Source of the DNA: Phytophthora colocasiae | Lineage: Eukaryota; Oomycota; Peronosporomycetes; Peronosporales; Peronosporaceae | Assembly: GCA_018806915.1 (NCBI GenBank) | Contig: JAGKQI010000105.1 | Span: 3,348,001 to 3,412,000, forward strand | Direction of reading: 5' to 3' | Length of the DNA stretch: 64,000 bases | In this document: piece after piece, positions 31,984-41,848 of the stretch | How the letters are laid out: each line of letters starts with the position of its first letter | Position numbering within the stretch: the first letter of the stretch is position 1 | Made by a program: the position numbers and the translations under genes | The notes under the pieces: model-generated | Database searches by the model: none | What the model was told of the DNA's origin: nothing | Seen by the model: the letters and a program-made list of their open reading frames with translations, nothing else

Positions 31984-34017
31984 TTATGACTTAAACTCAC
32001 GCGCAAGTGTCCGCCACGATAACTGCTCCAGTCTCCGCACTCTTCCCTTTGTAGATGTCGAGCTAAATGGAAGTCGAGTTTTAACCTGCTCAAACAACAG
32101 TCCTGCTGCGTCTGTCGATCTATGTGCTCGCTTAATTTCATCTTGAGTCAGTAGCCCTTGAATGAGAAGCATCACTCTTCGTAGTTCTGATAATCGATTC
32201 CGTTGCAGTCTCGATGACATATCGTGCTTTGTAAGTAGCCGTAACGGAGGTTACCAGCACACCAACACTGCCAGACAACTCGAATCGTTCACCTGAAGGC
32301 AACACAAATTCCTTTGGCACTCTGTGAAAAGAGCCGTCCCACAACATGAGTTGAGCCTGCCCAACAGTATTGTCCGAATGAGGAGTTAGGCTCTCATCAC
32401 CTACGGTATGTTCGACGGGTTGCAGCAAACTTGACCGGGCCAACACCGATGCAAATGCCGCCTCAAGTGCTTCCATAGTCATGACAGAACCGTTAATGTG
32501 GCGCTTCAGAGCATTTTCAAATGATTCTGAAAAAGGTATCGCATACAAGCTAGCTCAGCCTTGTAACACGACAGCTCAACCATTAAACCGACGTGGGGGA
32601 TTCAGTAGCAGTGATGTAATCGTCCACTTGGCATTTTCTGCATTCAACTCGCTGTTGCAGCCACTGCAATTGGGGCTCGTTGTTCACATTAAATAGTGGC
32701 GTGTCAAAAGTAAATGAGTCGGAGGTAGATTTTGCTGCAAATAGGTTTTGTGATACAGCAATGATGCCAATCCAAATTGGCAAATCTGCCTCAGATTTGG
32801 AGGCACACCAGGAAAAATAGCATCCAGCGCAACTTGGATGCGTTGTCGTAGTTCTAATGAATCCTGGGTTTGTCCACTTCGAGTATTAAAAACGGCGGTA
32901 AAATCGCAAAGTCAGGAGAGTCAAACGGAAGTCCAGCTACATAGCGACCAACCACCATGTCACCAGCGGCTTCAAACCGAACGTACTTGTCTTGAACCCC
33001 TGGTAGTGTCCAGCCAGCTCGAAGGCAGATAGACGCTGCGGAAGGTCCCGATGTCGAACAGCTACTGACATAAGTCGCTGCGCCCTTCCTCGCCGAGTGA
33101 GTACCAAATGCACCATGTGTCATGCCTGCTTCAGTGAGAACGTCACGCATCAGATCTCCACAAAGAACACTTTTTAACACTTTGAGGAATCGATTGTACT
33201 GATTTCCACCTGGGAAGAGCTTGCCATCCTGTGTAAAGCCCATTATCGCAAAATAAATCGCATAATTCCCAGCACAGGACATACTTCTGGCATAGTAGGA
33301 TTTGCATACACGTGCCTAGGGTCACGGGGACGACTACCGTCCTGGTCGTTTTCATGTGAGCGAATGTAATTGTCATTGAGTCTTCACGCCAAGTAAGATG
33401 CCCATAACGAATTGATTCTGTGCTTTTGGCTCGACACATAAGGTTCCAAGACATAAGAAGAAAGATATGACCAAACACGTCCTGTTTCCTGCTAGACTGT
33501 ATCATAGCTTTCGCCACCGCTCTGTACATTGAGAAACTGAAAGGTTCCTTTCCTTCGCAAAGGGATTCGTTTCTGTTCTGAGCAACTCTAGCCACAGTGT
33601 GATGTAGTCCCTTAAAAAAACGTCTCATTCGGGAGTCAAAATCTTTGGGCCGGGGCACAGTCTGTTGAAGAGAAAAGATACACAATTGCAGACCGTAATG
33701 TTGCCGAAGGTTGACTTCCCAGTTACACCACGCTGTTCCATCGACGTAAGGTACCTCATGCAATCTTGAGTCGATAGAATCTCCAAACACACAGGACTTT
33801 GCATTGGAACTTGAGATAGCCATGCAGCAATGACCTCTTCGTCGCTAGTAGGAAGTTCGTGGAATGCGTTCGCAAAGAGGATTCGTTTGCGTTCTTCGTC
33901 TGTATTATCATATAGCCACTTCACGAAGCGAGTAATGCTTCTGATGTACGTATACTTCGTCTTCTCCGCCGTCGTATTGCTTAGCACCTCCCCCACGCGT
34001 GCATCTAGGTCGTCCAT
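31984..34017 (-). pseudogene. Crypton tyrosine recombinase, copy 4 (unit 31751-34121)
   Basis: Upstream-most copy in the direction of transcription. From ATG 34017 the frame is open for 130 residues (YIRSITRFVKWLYDNTDEER, then EVIAAWLSQVPMQSPVCLEI); only this copy has five G where the others have four, which puts the ATG in frame with the recombinase. The Arg box is in 33823-33143 and the HSARKG/Trp-Tyr part in 33282-32854. As with its neighbours, one-base differences split the frame. Its outer edge is the array's right border. Confidence 0.7.
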
Positions 34018-34127
34018 CGTTTGGAATCCAATGTGAGGTCGGTCTAAATATAAATTTCAGCCAATAGAAACACGTCAAATATTTGTCGTGCACACTGCAC
34101 GATGAATTCACTCCACCTATACATTAC

Positions 34128-34991
34128 CTCTTTGTCAATCAACACTGTCGCCCCCTGAGCAGGTGAATGCGACGCGGTTGTGCACTGGTAAAACACTTGA
34201 ACTGAGCACGAAAGCTCTCTTCCTTAGCAAAAGGCACCACTTCGGACCGTTCGCCCGGAATCGCCCCTTGAAATCGCCAATAGCCGCCCATTGTATAGCT
34301 CTACAAGGTTGAACTCCTTCAATTGGATGTAAACCGCAGCACAAACAGTATAGTAGATCCCGTTAGCGCGAAGCGTACCCCTACAGTTGTGCCGGAATTC
34401 GAGCAAACTACGAAGCGGTCACGTGCCACCTCAGTCGCACACGTCGAGGCCGCTGTTGAAGGACGATAAAGGACCGACGTCTGCGGTGATACCATGTTCG
34501 TCTCTGTGAGCGCAGTCATAAATGTCCGGTACCCCAAAAGCCGGAGCTTGTCGGATGTAGCAGACCCAGCGATCCATTTAGCCTTAGCACCAGCGACAAA
34601 TGACGTAGAGTTGGCCGCTTTTACTAGCAGAAGATGTTGACTGGCAATGTTTGCGAGTGATGTAATTGCTGGTTTCACTTCGATGTAGACTAACCGACCG
34701 ACGAACTCTTTGAGCAACGGTGCGAGAAAACCCGAGATTGTCATGGAGGTGGCCGGGGGAGGGAGCAATTCAAGTGAATCCCCAACTTCCCACTTGAGGT
34801 TTTTCACTCCAACGTTTCCGTACGATTCCAGAATACAAGCCATCGTATCGATCGGAACTGGGAAATCTGCATCTTCCCTAGCGCATTGGATGAAAACTTC
34901 GTACTTATTGAACGGATCAGTAACTTTCCAGAGTTTACGACGGCATCCTGCGCCATCGTAAAGTTTGTTCGTCTCGATCGCGTAGAATTAA
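34128..34991 (-). pseudogene. Upstream exons of the unknown gene on the far side of the Crypton array
   Basis: Minus strand 34379 to about 34991 reads as protein (AIETNKLYDGAGCRRKLWKV, DPFNKYEVFIQCAREDADFP, LLKEFVGRLVYIEVKPAITS, VVCSNSGTTVG) up to a donor GTACGC; a 78-bp intron with CTAAC branch site ends at 34301, and the next exon 34128-34300 reads SYTMGGYWRFQGAIPGERSE, VVPFAKEESFRAQFK, then one frame over VFYQCTTASHSPAQGATVLI|DKE before a donor GTAATG. The exon is 173 nt, one short of a multiple of three, so a one-base loss near 34190 explains the frame change. Joined to 24593 the reading frame is in phase. Product unknown; the 5' end was not located. Confidence 0.5.
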
Positions 34992-35224
34992 CTTTCGGGA
35001 CGGATAGCGGGTCAGTTGTTCAAGTTTTAAAACTTGACGATAGATTGAGGCCGGAGCACTCGCAAAATCCCATTTCTTCTGTTGCTCAGAAGTGCAAAAA
35101 CACCACCACACGAACTGCAGACTTTGAAGACGCTGTGTACGAACGGATAGGGGACATTCCACTAAAACTTCTCAGTCGTCCTGATCATTACGTCCGCCAG
35201 AACGTCTCCCGCTCATTACTGAAA

Positions 35225-35460
35225 TCAACGGACGTCACACTCGAGACGTGCCTTGCACGTTGTGACTGAGAGTTGCTCGTGCGCTATCGATGTGATGTAG
35301 TTCCAGTCAACCTTCGAAACATCAAGATCCGGCTCGTGATCACTACAGAGTTTGGGGAGTAGAATCTTTACATCCTCCTTTGAAGGAAGCGGCACGTGAA
35401 CGCCTTTCATTCGGTCACGTACTGCGGCATCAACTCGGTCCAGGTAATTGGTCGTTGCCA
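35225..35460 (-). pseudogene. AAA+ ATPase fragment
   Basis: Minus strand reads VATTNYLDRVDAAVRDRMKG, VHVPLPSKEDVKILLPKLCS, then LDVSKVDWNYITSIAHEQLS. The (A)TTNYLDRVDAAVRDRM segment matches the sensor-1 to arginine-finger part of AAA+ ATPases ('ATN-----D-A---R') followed by the small helical lid. Walker A and B are absent because the similarity stops near 35465, where an unrelated plus-strand frame begins. A relic. Confidence 0.5.
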
Positions 35461-35471
35461 CTGAGTCTTGC

Positions 35472-35964
35472 GAACGACACAGTCGACGCTTGTCGAGCCA
35501 CTTATGCCGGCAACAGGACGTCAGAAAACCTCCAGCAGTTGAATACAGCGTTACAGACATGGAATGGCGCGCGTGCCAATGCACGAACTGCGCTGTTGAA
35601 TCTTCGCACCGAGGTCAATAACTTGAAAGTCGGCAGTTCGATACCGGTGGCCTTTACTAACAACAAGAAAATAGGTTATGGTTATCATCGTGATGGACCA
35701 AACGCTACGGGCCCGGTGCGTGAATTCAACATCAAGAACACCAGAAGTTACTTCGTACCGTCAGTAGCTGAGAACGGAGCGATCACCTTCAGGGAGACTA
35801 CGTCGCACCCAGAGTACGTTTCGGGGAACAAGACCCAGAAGCTATGGCAGAACTTGCAAGCTGGAGATCGCCAATTCCGCCGTCGTGCAGTGGGCAATGA
35901 TGTTGTACGTCGTGCTGCTGGTCAATACCGCCAGAGAGATGAGGAGAACACGCTTGCTGCGTGA
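35472..35964 (+). CDS. Unknown protein, 5'-truncated
   Basis: An open frame ending at TGA 35964. The protein-like text begins near NDTVDACRATYAGNRTSENL and continues with ALQTWNGARANARTALLNLR, IPVAFTNNKKIGYGYHRDGP, NIKNTRSYFVPSVAENGAIT and RRRAVGNDVVRRAAGQYRQR. The frame extends upstream to 35380 but there overlaps the AAA fragment on the other strand, so the true start is lost or upstream. No family recognised. Likely part of a broken gene pair. Confidence 0.4.
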
Positions 35965-36190
35965 GGGATGAAGTTGCGGAACAGACTCTGAAGAACAGAG
36001 CGTCATTGCATTTAACCAATACCATGTTGTCCATTTTCACTGGAAAATTGTTGCAACAATCGATGCAACGAAGCATTGTTTATTCTCGTATCGCAGTTGC
36101 TGGAGCACAATAGTCTCGATTTCAGTCAGTTTATCTAGGTTCATGGAGTGATAGGCATGAAATGGGACCATGGGACCAGGAACGGATCTG

Positions 36191-37057
36191 TTAAAATGAA
36201 TCCTCGTCACTCCCATCTTCTGAAAAGTATTCTAACTCTTCCGATTGCACCTCCTCGTCGCTCACATCGGACTCACTTTGCAAAGCTTTCGTCTTTTTCG
36301 CATCTTCTTCAGCTTCACCCTCGCTTTCCTCTTCAGTCGGTAATGCTACTGCAGGTGAATTTCCATCCTCACCGTCGTTACCATGTGAAGCCTCTTGTGT
36401 ATCATTACTCTCCACCTTTCCATCTCCACTCTCTTCATGTGTCACGAATGAACCTCGATTCAGATTCGTCTCAGACGGCATAACCTCTTTAGCTTGTACT
36501 GGTCCTTCCTCTTCCAACTGTGAAGTTTCCACTACAGATTCCTCCATAACAGATTCTTCCATAGCACTCTCCTCCACCTCACTACCTTCTTCTTGTACTG
36601 CATTGTTCTGCCGATCTACAGTCAACGAAGGAGGTCTCTTTTCGTCCTCGCTAATCTCCGGTAGATTCTGTACCAATCGATCCAACAACCGCTTCAATTG
36701 CCCTTCACTCACTACCCCAGGAGCCAAAAAGCGACCATTATCTTGTTGCAATTGGCGCGTAATCTGCTGCGTTTCCGACGTTCGTGTAAGTGTTGGGAGC
36801 TCAACAACGTGCAACTTCCTACTGGGGCCCAGAGATGGCGTAGAGTTCTCATCTCGATACACATACAAGGAAGAGTTTTTATCACTCGTAGCATCCACTA
36901 CACCAGTCAGATCGTCCTCATATTCCAGTGCCAGAGTGGGGATCGGCGCATACTTGAGACCGAAGCGAGTTGGTACGATCATACTGTACCTTGAAGCTGT
37001 TTTTCGCGTCGTTTCACTTACCGATAGGGGGTACATTTCGCGTAACCCCATGTTCAA
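36191..37057 (-). CDS. CEP19: CEP19-like protein with long acidic tail
   Basis: A 288-codon frame ends at 36191; the likely start is ATG 36982 (MIVPTRFGLKYAP), since the segment before it contains a donor-like GTAAGT and no conserved residues. The N-terminal third follows the CEP19 pattern: RFGLKYAPIPTLALEYEDD, RKLHVVELPTLTRTSE, then GVVSEGQLKRLLDRLVQNLP. CEP19 is a centrosomal/basal-body protein that recruits RABL2-IFT in ciliogenesis. The remaining ~150 residues are Glu/Ser/Asp-rich (EESAMEESVMEESVVE) and end EYFSEDGSDEDSF, much longer than in animals (163 residues in total). It is transcribed away from the Frag1-type gene, start codons about 150-230 bp apart. Confidence 0.6.
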   Translation of the reverse strand: MNMGLREMYPLSVSETTRKTASRYSMIVPTRFGLKYAPIPTLALEYEDDLTGVVDATSDKNSSLYVYRDENSTPSLGPSRKLHVVELPTLTRTSETQQITRQLQQDNGRFLAPGVVSEGQLKRLLDRLVQNLPEISEDEKRPPSLTVDRQNNAVQEEGSEVEESAMEESVMEESVVETSQLEEEGPVQAKEVMPSETNLNRGSFVTHEESGDGKVESNDTQEASHGNDGEDGNSPAVALPTEEESEGEAEEDAKKTKALQSESDVSDEEVQSEELEYFSEDGSDEDSF

Positions 37058-37210
37058 GGTGAAGCTGTGAGCAGGTAAGGAGTTCCTGATCGTTACGATG
37101 ACTATTTAAGATTTCTTGCATACCTTGTACACGTTCATATTGCTGGAGGAAGCAGGAAAGTGGTGGCATTGCGCTGCTATTGCGTATTTAGAAAGTGTAC
37201 CCATCTTTCC

Positions 37211-38423
37211 ATGATGACAACAGTGCAACCCATCCCATTCAGTGTGCGTAACCCTCTCCAAACCGACTTGGCGTGGCAGCTGGAAGACTCGGAAGCCGAG
37301 AGCTCCGATTCCGACGTGTCCTCCAGCTCTGAAGGGTCCACCGAAGTGTCCTCCAGTGACGAAGAGAGCGATTCTGTCTCAGAGTCGAGTTCCTTCACTT
37401 CCGACCAAGAAGAAGACGATCTAAGTGGACACTCTTCCTCCTCCTCTGAAGACGAATTGCGTCCACCATCGCCCACTGGATATCGTCTTCAAGACGAGTT
37501 GTTGGACACTTTGGGGGACATGGCACGCACCGACAATGTTGGCTACATCGCATGGCTTGTGCCTTTCATAGGTATCTTCACTATGCTCGGTACGGAGTTC
37601 TTGGCCTGTGTCAACCACTTCACGTGCTCCCAGAACTTCCCCACGCTCTCGTACGCTGCTACGTTCCGACCGGAGGGTTACGCCTTCACGGGGGGTATGT
37701 GCCTCACTGCCATGTTCATTTTGGCTTCGGTTGTGCTCTTCTTCTGGTACTTGCAACTGCGGATGAGACCTCACGAGTTGGATGGAAGTGTAACCGGGGC
37801 GAAGCATCTAGTGGCAGGTTACGCCTGTCTTGTATCTGGAGTCACAGCAGCCATTTCGCTCTTTGGACTCGCAGTGATGGATATGCGCACGCATCATGAT
37901 GCCCATATCAATTTTACTATTGCTTTTTTCGTTGCTGCTTGGGCCACGATGATTGCAGTGCAAATTGCGAGGAAGAGCATTTTACATGAAGATGAGAGTG
38001 AAGATGACGATGGCAAGTCAGCTACAGGTACAGAGTTGATAGTTGTGCTACGTCGGCAGTCTTTTTGGCTATCCCTTCGACGTTGGAGAAAGCTGGATGT
38101 CAATACGGCGTACAACCTCGGACGGTTGTTGCTTAACGTTGGACTAGCTTCAACGGTTTTGTGTAAGTTTTTGTTGAGGTGACATGCAGTATGAGATGGG
38201 GAGTACTAAATGCTTTTCTCTTTTTGCAGTTGGCGTGTTCTTCCTGTGTGCCAACGGCATTTGGCCGAACCCGCTGGGTTTTACTGCTGTCCAAGAAGCT
38301 TTCTTCGAGGCACTGGCTATCGTGTGCCAACTACTCTTTATGGGGACACTTTCCTGCGAGCTGGCGCGACTTACTCGGCTGGTTGAACGCAGTGACTATG
38401 CAGAACTAGAGAGGAATGAGTAG
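37211..38423 (+). CDS. Frag1/DRAM/Sfk1-family membrane protein
   Basis: Two exons, 37211-38162 and 38230-38423 (67-bp intron, GTAAGT...TTGCAG), give 381 residues. Residues 1-90 are a serine/acidic cytosolic stretch (SSSSEGSTEVSSSDEESDSV). Six hydrophobic segments follow: IAWLVPFIGIFTMLGTEFLA, GGMCLTAMFILASVVLFFWY, HLVAGYACLVSGVTAAISLF, INFTIAFFVAAWATMIAVQI, NLGRLLLNVGLASTVLFGVF and ALAIVCQLLFMGTLSCELAR. The loop with LACVNHFTCSQNFPTLSYAA is typical of the CWH43-N/PGAP2/DRAM superfamily, which acts in GPI-anchor remodelling or autophagy. The start at the Met-Met pair at 37211 is chosen over non-AUG codons upstream. Converges with KTI12, 48 bp between stops. Confidence 0.75.
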
Positions 38424-38471
38424 TAGACTGATACTCGCAGTACTTCCGTATCATTTTAGACTGCCAGTATT

Positions 38472-39440
38472 CTACACTTGCTGGTTCAGGTACTCAACGA
38501 ATAGATCGCCAATTGCAGCTACTGCACACGGCCGCAAACGGGTGATTTTGATGTACTGACGACGGTGACGACGAGCTTCAGCAGTGGACAGCGGGCGATG
38601 AAGTCTCAGTTCACTATTGACAGTATGTGGGGGGATCCGTAGGCCATCAGCCACTCCAATGTCACGTTGATGTGTCAGCAATGCGTCCACAATAACACTG
38701 GTAACTTCATCCAAAGCTTGGAGAAAACTCGTTTCTGCAACTGGTGCAGCTTTCGTGGCCAGACCTGCCTTCACTGTCTTGCCAAAGCGTATAGCGTCAG
38801 TGATAGCGTCCAATGGTATTCCAGTTCCATCCGCGGTAAAGTCACGGGGGCTCAAATGGAACAGTGGACTGTCCCATCGATTCTTTTCCAGTGGAACTTC
38901 GAATCGAGCTGCCAATTCCTCGAGTAACTTGGGGTCAAAAGGTTCCTCTTGCTCTGCATTGCGCTGTAAGGCGACTTCCACTGGTGTATCCACGTAGATC
39001 TATTGCACATCACAGCTTAAAACTTAAGTTGCGGGGTAATTAGTTGACAAATGTTTCGTACCACGCAATACGTGGTGCTCTCCGCTTTGGCCTTGCAGAA
39101 GAGTTCGTATCTCTCGCCTTTCGTGTAATTGAGAGCATCCAGCACTACAATTGTCTTGAGATTCAGCACCTTTTCCACTGCCGCTTTCAACGCACTTCGA
39201 GTGTTTTTCTCCGCTCTGTTGTCTGTAAAATATTACAAAGTGGTTAGACCTCCGTTGTCGACCAGCCATGGTGAAGTGTTTCTTACCAGCGTAACCCTGC
39301 GTCTTGTCAACGTTGACAGTCGCTGGCGAAATGCACACAACTTCTTCATCCGGTAACTGACGTTGCAAATGGCGTACGATCGCTGTGGACACCGTGGTCT
39401 TGCCAGACGTAGGAATACCGCACACAACTACAAGAGGCAT
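38472..39440 (-). CDS. KTI12: KTI12, Elongator/tRNA-modification P-loop protein
   Basis: Three exons (39287-39440, 39062-39222, 38472-38999; introns 64 and 62 bp) encode 280 residues, close to the 313 of yeast Kti12. P-loop at the very start, MPLVVVCGIPTSGKTTVS; after the first splice (GYA|DNRAEKNTRSALKAAVEK) comes IVVLDALNYTKGERYELFC and AKAESTTYCV|IYVDTPVEVA, then EVPLEKNRWDSPLFHL and DFTADGTGIPLDAI. These are the family signatures shared with PSTK. Kti12 is an ATPase that binds tRNA and the Elongator complex needed for wobble-uridine modification. Start ATG 39440 gives the canonical N-terminus. Confidence 0.93.
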
Positions 39441-40125
39441 GACCCCTTCCTCTTGGGACTCAATTCGGGGTGTCTGCTGCCACTTACGAGTACCGGTATG
39501 TGCGCAGTTGTGACTAAAAAAAAACTAGGGCTAGGGCGAAGATATATTACTTCGGATTTGCCTTTAATAAATAATACGGAAACCTTATATGCTGTCCACA
39601 GCAAATTTCCCCCACAACAACAATGAGCCCACTGTGTTTTTGGATAAAATGAATAAATTGCCCCTGTGAAAATACAATTGACGAATCGTACCTGAGCTGT
39701 TCGTGACGTATTTAAAAATTTGTCGGAATGCCGTTCCAGAACTGACGCACCATTCCGATAACCTCTGAGTTGTTGATTTTTCTGTTTTCTGCATATGCTG
39801 CCCAAATTCGTGCATTTACCGGGTGATTGTGCGTTGTATGTTGTCGAGCAGGGCTGCCGAGCTAAGCATTTCATTTTTAATACATTATCATACTGATAAT
39901 TGAATTAGTATTCAGAGGCCCACAGTTTATTTCAGCATATTTTTATCATACTATAGTAAATTTTGACCAGGTGATTTCAACACACAACTAGCCAGATCGC
40001 TTACAGCCACCAATGGAGGGAATGGTGCAGGACAGCTTGCAGCCCACGACAGTCCAAAACAGCTCACTTCCAAAAGTACTCACTAAGTGCAACCCCCACA
40101 CCACACCCTTTCGCAACCAACCGCC
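39441..40125. other. Intergenic between KTI12 and a hAT element
   Basis: An open minus-strand frame at 39428-39874 was judged non-coding. AT-rich sequence at 39850-39960 includes CAGAGGCCCAC at 39914, which could be the left end of the downstream hAT element; its mirror image was not found on the right. Confidence 0.35.
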
Positions 40126-41679
40126 ATGAAGTTCACCAACAAGGATTTGTGCACCCTGCTCTTCACGGACCTATCTTCAAGTCAATCTCGCAACACCTGC
40201 AACAAGGTGTACAAGAGTGGTAATGGGTACACCAACCAAGTACACCATCTTCAGAAGCGCCATCCCGACTACCAAGAGCTAGCTGTGGCTGCATTCCGCA
40301 AGGGCAACCGGTTTGGCGTCTCTCTGCCAGACCAACGCACCAGTGACATATTTCGCTGGATTGAGTGGTGTGTCATGGAGCGCATACCGGTTAGTTTTTG
40401 CGAGCATCCACTCGTCCGCAAAAACGCGAAGATGGACCCCATTTCGGTGAAACGCTGCAGAAGTACATCGACTTGGTGTACTTGCAAGTGCGTGAAAGCC
40501 TTGCCGCTACGCTGCCTGATGCATTCGGGGTCGCTTTGAATGGCTGGAGCCGCGGAGGCCGTCATTTCATCACGATTATGGCCGTTTTTGATGACGCATC
40601 TGCTGCTCAACCCAGCCGTCGGAACCCCAGCTATGACGAGAGCATCCAGTGTCTTACACGCCGCTATGTACTGCTGGCTTTCTGCCCGCTCGGTGACGAA
40701 GAAGACTTAGGCGCTCAGAGTCTCTTCGACCTTATTGCCGACACACTTTCGACGTACAACAAGCCTTGGGACAGCGTCTTCTTCATGATTGGCGATAATT
40801 GCTCTGTCAATCAGTCGATTGGTCGAAAAGTTGGGGCTTTGCCATTTATTGGCTGTGCGAGTCACAGATTCCAATTGGCTGTTAAGGACTTTTTGGCTGA
40901 TGAAGAACCCCTATTGGCTAAAATCCACGCCCTCATGAAGCATCTCAGCACTATCAAGTGCCGCGCCGCGCTGCGCAAAGTGACACCGTTGGCTCCCGTG
41001 CTGCGAAATGTCACTCACTTGTATAGCAGTTTTCTACATGGTGGAGCGCTACATCAAGGTCGAGCCCGCTCTTCTCTCCATGGACCACGCCACTATTGCC
41101 AAGCATGACATCGCTAAGGTTTTGCTAGATGAAGATGAATCTGAACGTGCCAAAAAGCTTCTCGAGACTCTCAAGGATCTCAACGACGTTATCAAGGCTC
41201 TACAAGACTCTACGCTGACGATGGTGGGTGCTTGGCGGGCATTCGACTGGGTGGGGCGTCAGTATCCCTCGATGAAGCAGCGCCTAGCGCCCGATGCTGC
41301 CAACGTTAACTATCCGGCGCTCGAGAGCGGGATCACCAAGATTATTGCTGGAACCCGGCTAACCGCACGTGAACCAGAACCTTGTAAGATTTTCAAGTAG
41401 CCGGCTGCTGATAGCGCCCCAGAAGAATCCTCGCGCTCGTTCTTAGCGCCCGTGTTCAAGAAGGTTTCCCGTGGCACGACTTCGTACATGCCGCTAGCAT
41501 GGGTGCCTCCTACCTCTAACGAGTGCGAGAGATTTTTTTCGCAGGCCAAACTGGTTTACTCGGACCTTCGCCAGAGCATGGATGTCAACACCTTAGAAGT
41601 TCTAATGTTTCTCTCTTATAACAGGGACGCATGGGATGTTGGTACTGTGCAAGCTGTTCGGCACAAAATGCGCAGCTAA
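40126..41679 (+). pseudogene. hAT-family transposase, frameshifted
   Basis: From ATG 40126 the frame gives a BED-like start (MKFTNKDLCTLLFTDL, NKVYKSGNGYTNQVHHLQKR HPDY), then shifts near 40440 into a frame reading ALNGWSRGGRHFITIMAVFD, SVFFMIGDNCSVNQSIGRKV and GALPFIGCASHRFQLAVKDF; it shifts again near 41020 to FYMVERYIKVEPALLSMDHA, meets TAG at 41398, and ends PLAWVPPTSNECERFFSQAK, the hAT C-terminal dimer motif, to TAA 41679. Two frameshifts and one stop show it is dead. It differs from the intact hAT at the left edge of the window and belongs to another subfamily. Confidence 0.78.
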
Positions 41680-41848
41680 GCAGTAGCGATAATGGCATTA
41701 TTATGCAAACGCTTTTAAAACGAGTAAATACATGATAAATGTCATATTGGGGAGGCCCGTTGTCGAGTCACGTGAATTTCAGACGTGAATACGCCCTCCT
41801 GTAGCTCTGTAACTTTTTGCGTAGCTACTACTTCTGCAGCATAGCCTG

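Larger units (their letters stand above)
24650..34121 (-). mobile_element. Tandem array of four Crypton-type tyrosine-recombinase elements
   Basis: Four head-to-tail units start at 24651, 27014, 29383 and 31751 and have lengths 2363, 2369, 2368 and 2371. Junctions read ...CCTATAC|TTCTACGG; the left flank reads TTTCGAC|TTCTACGG and the right flank CCTATAC|ATTACCTC, so only AC is shared by all boundaries. Each unit encodes one recombinase on the minus strand. Sub-terminal inverted motifs are present near both unit ends (ATCGTGCA-CAC-TGCACGAT at the 5' side; an imperfect 14-bp GAATTCGT/ACGAATTC stem at the 3' side), candidate recombinase arms. Cryptons carry no terminal inverted repeats and make no long target duplications, which fits. 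Head-to-tail arrays are expected if circular copies integrate repeatedly at one site. Unequal exchange could also expand the array. Confidence 0.85.

Noticed and set aside
24651..34121. Long direct repeats, considered as a gene-family cluster or satellite
   Set aside because: Unit borders, one recombinase per unit and the AC core at each joint fit stacked mobile elements better.
34135..34344. Minus-strand ORF beginning MCCGLHPIEG as a separate gene
   Set aside because: It is a different frame of the exon 34128-34300; the exon with splice sites explains the region better.
39428..39874. Minus-strand ORF of 148 codons upstream of KTI12
   Set aside because: No domain, AT-rich, overlaps the KTI12 start in another frame.
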